Shown: positions 8,097 through 15,219 of the stretch, in pieces
Layout: each line of letters begins with the position of its first letter
Numbering within the stretch: position 1 is the first letter of the stretch
Origin: Bradyrhizobium amphicarpaeae
Lineage (GTDB): Bacteria; Pseudomonadota; Alphaproteobacteria; Rhizobiales; Xanthobacteraceae
Assembly (NCBI RefSeq): GCF_002266435.3
Contig: NZ_CP029426.2
Span: 558,001-622,000, forward strand
Direction: 5' to 3'
Length of the DNA stretch: 64,000 nucleotides
Notes under the pieces: model-generated
What the model was told of the DNA's origin: nothing
The model's database searches: none
The model's input: only the letters and a program-made list of their open reading frames with translations
Made by a program: the position numbers and the translations under genes

Positions 8097-8405
8097 ATGA
8101 ACTTCACCATCACACCGGCAGCGCAGAAATTCATGCGGATGATGCTCCGCGTCGACGGCGGCGCCGGGAGCGGCTTTCGCCTCGCGGTCAGCCCGGGCGG
8201 CTGTTCGGGTCTTGCGGCGGACATCCACGTGCTTGCCGCGCCGCAGGCCGGCGATGCCGTGGTCGAGCGTGACGGCGTCAAGCTGTTCCTACCGGCCGAA
8301 AGTCGCTTGCTGCTCGACGGCGTCACGATCGACTTCAAGGATACGCCGACCCAGACCGGGCTGGTGTTCCACGATCCCAAGCAAGTCTCCTGCGGACATC
8401 ACTAG
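8097..8405 (+). CDS. IscA/HesB-type protein with reduced C-terminal cysteine motif
   Basis: The 102-residue product has the A-type fold pattern, with the first cysteine in GGCSGL (C36) and GVKLFLP in the middle. The usual C-terminal Cys-x-Cys is replaced by VSCGHH: one cysteine followed by two histidines. A cluster or iron could still be bound through C36, this Cys and a His. It lies 10 bases after the ferredoxin gene, with GAGGAGGACG as its ribosome site. It is distinct from the canonical copy at 3040. Confidence 0.85.
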   Translation: MNFTITPAAQKFMRMMLRVDGGAGSGFRLAVSPGGCSGLAADIHVLAAPQAGDAVVERDGVKLFLPAESRLLLDGVTIDFKDTPTQTGLVFHDPKQVSCGHH

Positions 8406-8414
8406 GGATCGTCG

Positions 8415-8945
8415 ATGCCGGACGCTCTTTTCAATCCGCAGTCCGAGATCAACGACGCGCTGGTCAGCAGCGCCTTACTCGGGGCCGGCCTGCCGAGCGA
8501 GGCCGAGCATCATCTGTGGGAGGCGGGGCTCGCCTATCATCTGGACGACATCGCCGAGAACCATCTGCGGGAAGCCGAGGCGCTCGCGCCCGGCCACGCT
8601 GCGGTGCTGATCGGCCTGTATCGCTTCTACTTCTACAAGGGGCGCCTTGCCGATGCGCTGGCGGTGGCCGAACGTTGCCTCACAAAGGCGGCGAGCGAGA
8701 ACAATCTCGCGGCCGACTGGCGCAGGGTGCGTGCGGGCGATGCCGGGTTCGGTCGCTACGAAAACTTCCTGCCGCGCTTCTTCCTGTTCTCGCTCAAAGG
8801 CTACGCCTATCTGCAGATGCGCCTGGGGCGGACCGACGAAGGTCGGCTCGCAGTCGACAAGCTGCTGGAGCTCGATCCTTCCGACAAGATCGGGGCCGGG
8901 GTGCTGCTCGGCGTTCTCGATCGCATAGGGCAGGACGATGAGTGA
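8415..8945 (+). CDS. TPR-like nif accessory protein (first paralogue)
   Basis: The 176-residue soluble protein is almost all helix and has tetratricopeptide-like repeats, for example AENHLREAEALAPGHAAVLI and LADALAVAERCLTKA. A central FLPRFFLFSLKGYAYLQMRLG segment is shared in pattern with the paralogue at 15220-15699. TPR proteins dock other proteins, and here the likely clients are nitrogenase components or assembly factors. It overlaps the next gene by 8 bases (8938-8945). Members occur in nif operons of related bacteria without an assigned role. Confidence 0.75.
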   Translation: MPDALFNPQSEINDALVSSALLGAGLPSEAEHHLWEAGLAYHLDDIAENHLREAEALAPGHAAVLIGLYRFYFYKGRLADALAVAERCLTKAASENNLAADWRRVRAGDAGFGRYENFLPRFFLFSLKGYAYLQMRLGRTDEGRLAVDKLLELDPSDKIGAGVLLGVLDRIGQDDE

Positions 8946-9711
8946 CGAGATCGACGAAGCCCGCGACTGGCAGGGCCAAGAGGTCGACTGCGCTGGCTGC
9001 GCGCACCTGGCGCTCAACGCTGCCGGCGGCTGCCGCATCAGGCATGCCTGCGTCAACGACCGCTACGCACGCCGGATCGATCGCTTCTTCAACTGGAACC
9101 AGGGCCTTGCCGACGGCTATCTCGGCCATCCGCATTTCGAGGTGCGCGCGATCGCGGCGAAATTCGCCAACTTGTTCCTGCTTCCGCCGCTGCTCGCCGA
9201 CGCTGACGAAACCGTGCGCTGGAACGCCGTGCGTCGCCTCCCCAGGCGCTACGCGCTGCTTCTGCGTAAGGACCCGCATCGCGAGGTCAGGATGCGGGTG
9301 GTGACGCTGATCGACGGCGACGACCTGCTGCCGATGGTCTCCGACGAGGACTATTACGTCCGCCTCGTTGTCGCGCGCAAGCTCGCGCCGCTGCTGCTCG
9401 GCCGCATGATCGACGACGAGGAGGCGGAGGTGCGGCGCGTCGTGGCGCGGCGCATTCCGGACGAATGGCTGCTCGGCATGATCAACGATCGCGATGCCGC
9501 GGTACGGCTTGAGATCGCACAACGGCTGTCGCCCGAGCTGCTGGCCTTGATGCGCCGGGATCCGGACTGGCGCATCCGTTACGAGGTCGCCAGCAGGGCC
9601 GCGGCCGCCGAACTCATGGCGTTGGCGGACGATCAGGACAGCCTGGTGCGCGAGGTGGCGCGATCGCGCGTCGCGGTGCGCCTGGAACGGGAGACGGAGG
9701 CGTCCGTATGA
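8938..9711 (+). CDS. LRV (leucine-rich repeat variant) Fe-S protein
   Basis: The 257-residue protein starts with a cysteine cluster C18-x2-C21-x10-C32-x5-C38, the [4Fe-4S] domain of LRV proteins. It continues with about eight short repeats of the type DEEAEVRRVVARRIP and DRDAAVRLEIAQRLS, which form a right-handed helical solenoid. The family was described from the Azotobacter vinelandii nif region. Its role is unknown; a scaffold that senses or holds an Fe-S cluster is reasonable. It overlaps both neighbours by several bases, so it is translationally coupled to the TPR protein and nifZ. Confidence 0.88.
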   Translation: MSDEIDEARDWQGQEVDCAGCAHLALNAAGGCRIRHACVNDRYARRIDRFFNWNQGLADGYLGHPHFEVRAIAAKFANLFLLPPLLADADETVRWNAVRRLPRRYALLLRKDPHREVRMRVVTLIDGDDLLPMVSDEDYYVRLVVARKLAPLLLGRMIDDEEAEVRRVVARRIPDEWLLGMINDRDAAVRLEIAQRLSPELLALMRRDPDWRIRYEVASRAAAAELMALADDQDSLVREVARSRVAVRLERETEASV

Positions 9712-10025
9712 GCAACATCGTCCGCGACAGCGACGTCGTCGAGCTGAGTGCGCCGCCCTTCTTCAGCTTCGGCGAGAAGGTGCGGGCCAAACGCACCATC
9801 CGCAACGACGGCACCTATGCCGGCAAGGAGATCGGCGACATCCTCGCCAAGAAGGGGGAGGTCGGCTACGTGGTCTCGATCGGCACGTTCCTTCAGCAGT
9901 TCTACATCTACGGCGTCGAATTCCTCGAAAGCGGCAACCGCGTCGGGATGAAGCGCAAGGAGCTCGACCCCGTCACGCCGCGCGATGTCGTCGAGGACAT
10001 TCCACTGCCGGAGGCTGCGTCATGA
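9708..10025 (+). CDS. nifZ: NifZ, P-cluster maturation protein (first copy)
   Basis: NifZ helps form the second P-cluster in NifDK. The 105-residue product has the NifZ pattern FSFGEKVRAKRTIRNDGTY, then GEVGYVVSIGTFLQQFYIYGVEF, and a less conserved tail. The start ATG overlaps the LRV stop by four bases, and its own stop overlaps the second nifZ gene in the same manner. Confidence 0.9.
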   Translation: MSNIVRDSDVVELSAPPFFSFGEKVRAKRTIRNDGTYAGKEIGDILAKKGEVGYVVSIGTFLQQFYIYGVEFLESGNRVGMKRKELDPVTPRDVVEDIPLPEAAS

Positions 10026-10264
10026 TGATCGAACCCAAGCTGCCGAAATATCAATGGGGCCAGCGCGTCAAGGCGACCGTGGACCTGCTCAATGACGGCT
10101 CGTTTCCGGATGCGCCGGCCGAGGGGCTCCTGGTCGGCACCGGCGACACCGGAGAGATCGTCCAGGTCGGCCGGCACACCGAGGCGAACCTGCCGATCTA
10201 CCTCGTCGAGTTTGGGGAGCGGCTTGTGATCGGCTGCCTCGAAGAAGAAATTAGTCCGCTGTAG
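10022..10264 (+). CDS. Second NifZ-family protein
   Basis: The 80-residue product repeats the NifZ layout in shorter form: YQWGQRVKATVDLLNDGSFPD, then TGDTGEIVQVGRHTEANLPIY and LVEFGERLVIGC. It lacks the longer C-terminal tail of the first copy. It overlaps the first nifZ by four bases (ATGA), so both are probably made together. Tandem nifZ-like genes are found in some Bradyrhizobium-type nif clusters. Whether the two act on different P-clusters is not known. Confidence 0.85.
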   Translation: MMIEPKLPKYQWGQRVKATVDLLNDGSFPDAPAEGLLVGTGDTGEIVQVGRHTEANLPIYLVEFGERLVIGCLEEEISPL

Positions 10265-10274
10265 GGGGCGCGAG

Positions 10275-10634
10275 ATGAACGCCGCGGTTCTCAGACAGAT
10301 CGACCCGGGGATGCCTGCGCACCCCAACGAGCTCGATCGCAGGCGGATCGAGCGCGCCTTGGCGGCGCGCCGGCGCTATCGCTACGTCTCGCCGAAGGTC
10401 AGCTGCGTGGCCGGCGGCTACCTCATCGAAAGTCCTTGCTGTTCGCGCAACATCGAACCCGATGGCGGCGTCATCGACGTCGCGTTGCTGCATCACGATG
10501 CGGTCAGCGCGACCTGGCAATTGTTTCGCAAGGATCACGGGACGGGCGCCTGGGAGCTGCATGGCGTCCATCAGCGGTTGACGTCGGTCACCGACGTGCT
10601 GAACGCTGATCCCGAGCGCGTGTTCTGGCAATAG
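10275..10634 (+). CDS. Conserved small nif-region protein, possibly DUF3024-like
   Basis: The 119-residue protein begins with a basic helix (DRRRIERALAARRRYRYV) and continues with a compact domain containing SPCCSRNIEP and a WQLFRKDHGTGAWELHG pattern near the end. The CC pair could be a metal or redox site, but no complete motif is visible. The general form recalls the DUF3024 family found in nif operons, though this is from memory and not certain. ATG at 10275 follows GGGGGCGCGAG, 10 bases after the second nifZ. Confidence 0.65.
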   Translation: MNAAVLRQIDPGMPAHPNELDRRRIERALAARRRYRYVSPKVSCVAGGYLIESPCCSRNIEPDGGVIDVALLHHDAVSATWQLFRKDHGTGAWELHGVHQRLTSVTDVLNADPERVFWQ

Positions 10635-10648
10635 CAGGATTGGTCGAG

Positions 10649-10918
10649 ATGGCATTGGCAGCAGTGGAATTGGCGGAAATCGAGCAGTTGCTGGCGACGT
10701 CGGATGCCGCGACGCAGGCTTGTCTCGAGCTGCGACGGAAATTCCCGCACCTCGCCTGGATTCGCTGCGATGCCTCCGACGTGACGGAGGCGCCGTTCCG
10801 CAGCTTTGGGGCGTTCGACCTGCATCTGCTCGACAGTGCCGATCATTGCGCGCAGATCACCGACGATCCCGCGCGAGCGACCGGAATCGTGCTGGCGAAG
10901 CGAGAGGCGAAGTCATGA
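10649..10918 (+). CDS. Conserved 89-residue nif-region protein
   Basis: The product is a small acidic alpha/beta protein: a helix (ELAEIEQLLATSDAATQACL) followed by WIRCDASDVTEAPFRSFGAFDLHLLD. ATG at 10649 was preferred over a TTG nine bases upstream. No enzyme motif, signal or membrane segment is present. Its stop overlaps the start of the DegT-like gene by four bases, suggesting that the two products act together. Similar small genes exist in other nif operons; function unknown. Confidence 0.65.
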   Translation: MALAAVELAEIEQLLATSDAATQACLELRRKFPHLAWIRCDASDVTEAPFRSFGAFDLHLLDSADHCAQITDDPARATGIVLAKREAKS

Positions 10919-12126
10919 CCGAGCCCGCTCTCGCCTATGACGATTTGACCGAGACCGGCGAGGCGCCGGTCGAGGCGGGCCAGGCTTCCGTCATTCCCCT
11001 TTCGGATCCGGACATCACGCTGGCCGAGATCGGTGCGGTGGATGCTGTGCTGCGTTCTCCGCGGCTCTCCAGCGGGCCTCTCGTGGAGGAGTTCGAGGCG
11101 GCTTTCGCAGCCTATGTCGGCCGGTCCTATGCGGTCGCGGTGCCCAGCGGCACGATCGGCCTGCTGCTCGCGCTGAAGGCCTGCGGTATCGGTGCGAGCG
11201 ACGAGGTCATCGCCTCATCCTATTCGTTCCGGGAAACCGCGCACGCGATCAGCCTTGCCGGCGCGCGGCCGGTGTTCGCCGATATCGACTATTGGTCCGG
11301 CAATCTGGCGCCGGCCAAGGTCGAGGAGCGGATCACGACCCGCACCCGCGCGATTCTTGCCTGCAACAACAACGGCCATCCGGCACCCTGGTCGGAGCTG
11401 CGCGACATCGCGGCTCGGCACGGTCTCCGCCTGCTGGAGGACTCCACCGAGGCCATCGGCTCGCGCTACAAGGGTGCGCTGGTCGGCAGCTTCGGCGACC
11501 TCGCGGTGTTCGATTTCGCCCAGCCGTCGCTGATGACCTGCGGTGAGGGCGGCATGGTCGTGACCGACGACATCGATCTCGCGGTGACCTTGCGCCGTCA
11601 TCGGTCGCACCGGCTCAGCGAGCGATCCTCCGTCGTGGTCGGCTCGACCGCGGCCTATCAGGCCGGGATGAGCGATCTCGCGGCAGCGCTCGGGCTGGCG
11701 CAGCTCGGCCGCATCGACGAGATCATCGAGCGGCGGCGGCTGGTCGAGCAGCTCTATGCGACCCACGTGCAGTCGTTCGAGGGCATTAAGCCGCCTTACG
11801 TCGCTCCTGATGTGACCGAGGTCAACTGGTTCCTGTACATCGTACATCTCGGCACGCGCTTCGGCCAATCCAGCCGGGACGCCATTGCCGAGGATCTCCG
11901 CGTCGAGCAGGTCGAGGCGGCCGCCTACAGCCATCCGCTGCATTTGCAGCGGCACTATTTCGACCTCGGCTATCGCCGCGGCGACCTGCTAGTCACCGAA
12001 AAGATCGCCGATCGCGCTGTCGCGCTGCCGTTCCATACGCATCTGACCGACGGCCAGATCGAATTCATCGTCGAGACGATGAAGGACGCCTCGATCAACG
12101 TCGGCGCAGGCGCGGCGATCTACTGA
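10915..12126 (+). CDS. DegT/DnrJ/EryC1-family protein lacking the PLP lysine
   Basis: This 403-residue protein has the full fold pattern of sugar aminotransferases of the DegT family: PLSDPDI near residue 28, VPSGTIGLLLALKACGIG around 77-93, EDSTEAIGS at 175-183, and CGEGGMV at 209-215. In active members the stretch before GEGG contains the Schiff-base lysine (FxHPTKxxTTGEGG). Here it reads FAQPSLMTCGEGG, with Ser205 at the lysine position. It is therefore unlikely to be an aminotransferase. The codons are clear and the frame is intact. It overlaps its upstream neighbour by four bases and sits in the nifB-nifZ operon. Confidence 0.85.
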   Translation: MTEPALAYDDLTETGEAPVEAGQASVIPLSDPDITLAEIGAVDAVLRSPRLSSGPLVEEFEAAFAAYVGRSYAVAVPSGTIGLLLALKACGIGASDEVIASSYSFRETAHAISLAGARPVFADIDYWSGNLAPAKVEERITTRTRAILACNNNGHPAPWSELRDIAARHGLRLLEDSTEAIGSRYKGALVGSFGDLAVFDFAQPSLMTCGEGGMVVTDDIDLAVTLRRHRSHRLSERSSVVVGSTAAYQAGMSDLAAALGLAQLGRIDEIIERRRLVEQLYATHVQSFEGIKPPYVAPDVTEVNWFLYIVHLGTRFGQSSRDAIAEDLRVEQVEAAAYSHPLHLQRHYFDLGYRRGDLLVTEKIADRAVALPFHTHLTDGQIEFIVETMKDASINVGAGAAIY

Positions 12127-12159
12127 CCACCGATCCGTACAACAGAGAGGGTAAAGACC

Positions 12160-12468
12160 ATGACCACACTGACAATCATGCCCGAGGGCAAGACCATCGA
12201 GGTCGCGGAAGGCACGACGCTGCTGGCGGCGCTGCTCGGCGCGGAGATCGCGATCCCGCACAAGTGCGAGGGCCAGGCCAAGTGCGGCTCCTGCCACATC
12301 TACGTGCAGGAAGGCCGCAAGGGACTGTCGAAGATCGCGAAGCTCGAGAACGAGAAGCTCGACGCGATCGTCGGCGTCAGCTCGAAGTCGCGGCTCGCCT
12401 GCCAGGCCACCATGCTCGGCACCGAGAGCGTCAAGATCGAGCTGCTCGGCTTCTCGTCGGGGCTGTGA
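12160..12468 (+). CDS. [2Fe-2S] ferredoxin, plant/adrenodoxin type
   Basis: The 102-residue protein has the cluster motif C-E-G-Q-A-K-C-G-S-C (Cx5Cx2C) near residues 44-53 and the fourth cysteine in SRLACQA. Ferredoxins of this type in nif clusters can donate electrons to nitrogenase or cluster assembly. It is preceded by AGAGAGGG and lies 33 bases after the DegT-like gene. Confidence 0.92.
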   Translation: MTTLTIMPEGKTIEVAEGTTLLAALLGAEIAIPHKCEGQAKCGSCHIYVQEGRKGLSKIAKLENEKLDAIVGVSSKSRLACQATMLGTESVKIELLGFSSGL

Positions 12469-12478
12469 GCACAGGAAA

Positions 12479-12709
12479 ATGACGATGGAGACGCAGAACG
12501 TCATTCTTCACGCGCGCTTTGCGCCAAATGGCAGCGTGGTCGAAATGAGCGAGCGGCCCGATGGCCTGACGCCGCAGGCTTGGTTCAACTTCCTCAGCGA
12601 CAAGGCCGGCGACGTCTACCAGACGCTCGCCGGCGGCAGGGGGGTGTTCCGGCTGACCCGGGACGAACTCGCGGCGCTGAAGCAGGCGGCCGTGCCGGTG
12701 CCGGTCTGA
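12479..12709 (+). CDS. Small unassigned nif-region protein (76 residues)
   Basis: The product starts MTMETQNVIL; an alternative ATG six bases downstream is equally possible, with AGGA 8-9 bases upstream of it. It has a beta-rich first half (VILHARFAPNGSVVEMSERP), then PQAWFNFLSDKAGDVYQTLAGGRG and a helical end. There is no motif that I recognise. It lies between a ferredoxin and a Rieske gene in the same direction. Confidence 0.6.
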   Translation: MTMETQNVILHARFAPNGSVVEMSERPDGLTPQAWFNFLSDKAGDVYQTLAGGRGVFRLTRDELAALKQAAVPVPV

Positions 12710-12726
12710 GCGGCGGGGCAGCGTCC

Positions 12727-13173
12727 ATGGGCAAGGAGATCGAGGTCTTCGTCATCTGCGCGAACGACGAGATCGAGCGCGGCGGTGCCAAAGCGTTCAG
12801 CCTGTCGCGCATCGACGCATCCGGTGAGAACCGACCATTCCCGATCGTGGTGATCCGGACCCATGACAACGCCTATGTCGGCTACGTCAACGCCTGTCCG
12901 CATGAAGGGGTCTGGCTCAACATCGGGAGCGGCGATTTCTTCACGCAGGACCGGGCATTTCTCAAATGCGGCCGTCACGGCGCCACGTTCGAGATCGACA
13001 GCGGGCTGTGTATCGACGGCCCCTGCAACGGCAAGAGCCTCCAGCCGATCACGCTGGCGGTGATGGACGGCGAGGTCTGCCTCTGCGGCGAGCGCCTGGT
13101 CGAGGACGACCGCCCGTTCGGTGGCTTCGAGGACCATGACGAGACCATGGAAATCATGATCCATCCGGACTAG
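12727..13173 (+). CDS. Rieske-type [2Fe-2S] protein (nif region, second copy)
   Basis: The 148-residue product has C57-P-H59 and C81-G-R-H84, a complete Rieske ligand set, and no signal peptide or membrane helix. It resembles the copy at 1707-2111 through the HGATFE...DGPC segment but has a longer acidic, Met-rich tail (DHDETMEIMIHPD). It probably shuttles electrons in the cytoplasm, perhaps with the adjoining ferredoxin. ATG at 12727 was chosen because the upstream in-frame part lies over the previous gene in another frame. Confidence 0.85.
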   Translation: MGKEIEVFVICANDEIERGGAKAFSLSRIDASGENRPFPIVVIRTHDNAYVGYVNACPHEGVWLNIGSGDFFTQDRAFLKCGRHGATFEIDSGLCIDGPCNGKSLQPITLAVMDGEVCLCGERLVEDDRPFGGFEDHDETMEIMIHPD

Positions 13174-13184
13174 GAGAGCGGGCC

Positions 13185-13353
13185 GTGACGGTTGCTCAAC
13201 TGCTCGATCGACTGGAGAGGACTGCCGGAGGACGCGGTCGTGCTGATGGACAGCGGGGACGGGCTGTCGCGCGTGTCCACGCTGGAATTTGTCGCCGATC
13301 AAGGCCCCGGTGCGCCCGCGGAGGTTATCCTCTCGCCGAGCATGGACGAGTAG
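13185..13353 (+). pseudogene. Frameshifted small gene between Rieske and haemoglobin genes
   Basis: From a GTG at 13185, preceded by GGAGAGCGG, the sequence reads MTVAQLLDRLER in one frame, and coding then continues in the next frame from 13222 as LPEDAVVLMDSGDGL. It runs to the TAG at 13351-13353. Joined, the two parts would make one protein of about 55 residues with the common MTVxxLLxxLxxLPEDAxV pattern of small bacterial proteins. One extra base near 13221 explains the break. It is either a real mutation or a sequencing error. The frame that continues past 13353 overlaps the haemoglobin gene and is a shadow. Confidence 0.55.
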
Positions 13354-13377
13354 ATGCGTGCAGCAGAAGGCATCGGC

Positions 13378-13806
13378 ATGAGCGATACGGTGGTGACTGT
13401 TTCGATGTTCGAGCGGATCGGCGGCACGGTCGTCATCGACCGCCTGGTGGAGAGTTTCTATCGCCGGATGGATGCGCTGCCCGAAGCCAGCGGCATTCGC
13501 GCCATGCATGCGGACGACCTTACATCGACCAAGCAGGTGCTGAAGCGCTATCTCTCGGAATGGACCGGCGGTCCGAAGCTGTATTCGCCGGAGAAGGGGC
13601 ATCCGCGGCTGCGCCAGCGCCATATGGGTTTCCCGATCGGCAGCGCCGAGCGCGACGCCTGGCTGCTCTGCATGCGTGGCGCGCTCGAGGAGACGGTCGC
13701 CGATGCTGCCGCGCGCCAGGAAATCGACGTCGCGTTGTCTCGCCTTGCCGACTGGATGCGTAACCAGGCCGGCAATCCGCACGATGAGCGCGGCGGGCAC
13801 GGTTGA
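13378..13806 (+). CDS. Truncated haemoglobin-like protein
   Basis: The 142-residue product has the trHb pattern: FERIGGTVVIDRLVESFYRRM at the N-terminus, a lysine/tyrosine-rich middle (LKRYLSEWTGGPKLYSPEKGHPRLRQRH, whose last His is the expected proximal haem ligand) and MGFPIGSAERDAWLLCM. This fits a group II globin. It may bind O2 or NO and protect nitrogenase or buffer oxygen. ATG at 13378 has GAAGG seven bases upstream and is favoured over the ATG at 13354. It is the last rightward gene of the block and converges on the leftward genes. Confidence 0.88.
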   Translation: MSDTVVTVSMFERIGGTVVIDRLVESFYRRMDALPEASGIRAMHADDLTSTKQVLKRYLSEWTGGPKLYSPEKGHPRLRQRHMGFPIGSAERDAWLLCMRGALEETVADAAARQEIDVALSRLADWMRNQAGNPHDERGGHG

Positions 13807-13818
13807 GGCCGCGCGCTG

Positions 13819-14064
13819 TCACTCCGACAGCGGCAGTCCGAAAAAGTCCTCGTCCGCACCGCCCCATGCCGTGTGGAGGGCAAGCCCGGTCTGCCATCGC
13901 CCGAGCTCAGATTCATTTGCCGGCCGGTGCGTGATCGTTCCATCGGGCTTCCCGGTCAGCAGGAAGCTCTTGCCGTTGCGGATGAAGCGGTTGAGATCCT
14001 TGGTGTCGGTCGGCCGCACCACGCAGCGCGGCGCGTCGTCGATGAGAATGGTCGTCGGCAGCAT
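13819..14064 (-). CDS. Small unassigned nif-region protein (81 residues)
   Basis: The start at 14064 is set by AAGGAGG seven bases upstream; the longer reading would begin six codons earlier inside that ribosome site. The product reads MLPTTILIDDAPRCVVRP, then LNRFIRNGKSFLLTGKPDG, and ends with TAWGGADEDFFGLPLSE. No known domain or targeting signal is visible. It is the last gene of the leftward operon that begins at 15699. Confidence 0.6.
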   Translation of the reverse strand: MLPTTILIDDAPRCVVRPTDTKDLNRFIRNGKSFLLTGKPDGTITHRPANESELGRWQTGLALHTAWGGADEDFFGLPLSE

Positions 14065-14078
14065 GTCGCACGCCTCCT

Positions 14079-14846
14079 TCAATCTACCGGCGGTCCGAGA
14101 TCGTCATCGCCTTTCTTCTTTTTCTTCTTCTCTGTTTTCGCCTGCGCATAGGCGCCGGCATTCTTCAACAGCACCGGCTTCTGTCCTTCGACATATTGCG
14201 AGATCCAGAACAGGGTCCGTTTCAGCGCCTGCCCGGCGGCGTCCTCGCGATAGCTGCCGCGCTCGTCGCAGCCGAAGCCCTGGGCGGCGCCCGGATAGGT
14301 GAAGGCGCTGACGTCGGGGCGATGGGCGCGGAACTGCGAGATCTGCTCCAGCGGGAGTTCCGGATCGTTCTCGCCGAAATGCAGCAGCGTCGGCACCTTG
14401 CGCTTCTCGCGATAATCGGCGACCGTTCCGCCGCCGTCATAGCCGATCACGCAGGCGAGGCCGTTGACCTTGTTGGCGGCCGTGTAGGCGAGGTCGCCAC
14501 CCCAGCCATAGCCGACGATCGCGACCTTGCCGGCGCCCTTCACGGCGTCGACGGTCGCCTGAATATCGGAGATGGTCAGTTCCTTGTTGAGCTCGGCGGT
14601 GATGGCCGCGGCTGCGGCCTTGCCGCCGTCGTCGTGATCAAGACTGACGCCCGGCTTGACCCGGTCGAACAGCGATGGCGCGATGGCGACATAGCCAGCG
14701 GCCGCAAAGGCGTCGGCGGCCTTGCGGACTTCCGGCGTGACGCCGAACACGTCCTGGAGAACGACGACGGCGCCCTTCGGCGTCTCCGACGGCTCGGCGC
14801 GATAGGCGGAGAAGCTGGCTCCGTCACTGGCGGTGAGTTCGATCAT
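14079..14846 (-). CDS. Dienelactone-hydrolase-family protein without catalytic Cys and His
   Basis: The 255-residue protein follows the DLH fold: GAVVVLQDVFGVTP near residue 25, AGYVAIAPSLFDR near 50, a nucleophile-elbow position GYGWGG at 112-117, FGENDPELP at 158, and YPGAAQGFGCDERGSY at 184-199. Active members have GxCxGG and HGF; here the Cys is Gly114 and the His is Gln189, while the Asp (D161) remains. It is therefore probably not a hydrolase. A lysine-rich tail (six or more Lys at 240-245) follows. ATG at 14846 is preceded by GGAGAGAACGCAG. The gene is intact and co-transcribed with cluster-assembly-type genes. Confidence 0.85.
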   Translation of the reverse strand: MIELTASDGASFSAYRAEPSETPKGAVVVLQDVFGVTPEVRKAADAFAAAGYVAIAPSLFDRVKPGVSLDHDDGGKAAAAAITAELNKELTISDIQATVDAVKGAGKVAIVGYGWGGDLAYTAANKVNGLACVIGYDGGGTVADYREKRKVPTLLHFGENDPELPLEQISQFRAHRPDVSAFTYPGAAQGFGCDERGSYREDAAGQALKRTLFWISQYVEGQKPVLLKNAGAYAQAKTEKKKKKKGDDDLGPPVD

Positions 14847-14885
14847 CTGCGTTCTCTCCTCTCCGATAGGCTTCCGGCTATTGGG

Positions 14886-15212
14886 CTAGAGCAAGCCGAG
14901 CTCGAGCTTGACGTCGTCGGACATCCGCGACGAGTCCCAGGGCGGATCGAACACCAGGCGGACCTCGACCTTATCGATGCCGTCGACGTCGATCACCGCC
15001 TTTTCCACCCAGGCCAGCATCTCGCCCGCGACCGGGCAGCCCGGCGCGGTCAGGGTCATGTCGATCTCGACCAGGCCGGCATCCTTCGGCTCGATCCGGT
15101 AGATCAGGCCGAGGTCGTAGACGTTCACGGGAATTTCGGGATCGTGAACGGTCCGCAGCGCAGCGACGATACCCGCGATCAGCGTGTCGTTGTCGGCGAG
15201 GTCTGTCGTCAT
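14886..15212 (-). CDS. DUF59 / MIP18-type Fe-S assembly factor (SufT/PaaD-like)
   Basis: The 108-residue protein has the DUF59 signature DPEIPVNVYDLGLIYRI, then TLTAPGCPVAGEM with the conserved cysteine, and LVFDPPWDSSRMS. Members help place Fe-S clusters in target proteins. It follows the second TPR gene by seven bases in the leftward operon. In the nif context it may support nitrogenase or accessory ferredoxin maturation. Confidence 0.9.
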   Translation of the reverse strand: MTTDLADNDTLIAGIVAALRTVHDPEIPVNVYDLGLIYRIEPKDAGLVEIDMTLTAPGCPVAGEMLAWVEKAVIDVDGIDKVEVRLVFDPPWDSSRMSDDVKLELGLL

Positions 15213-15219
15213 GGTTGCC

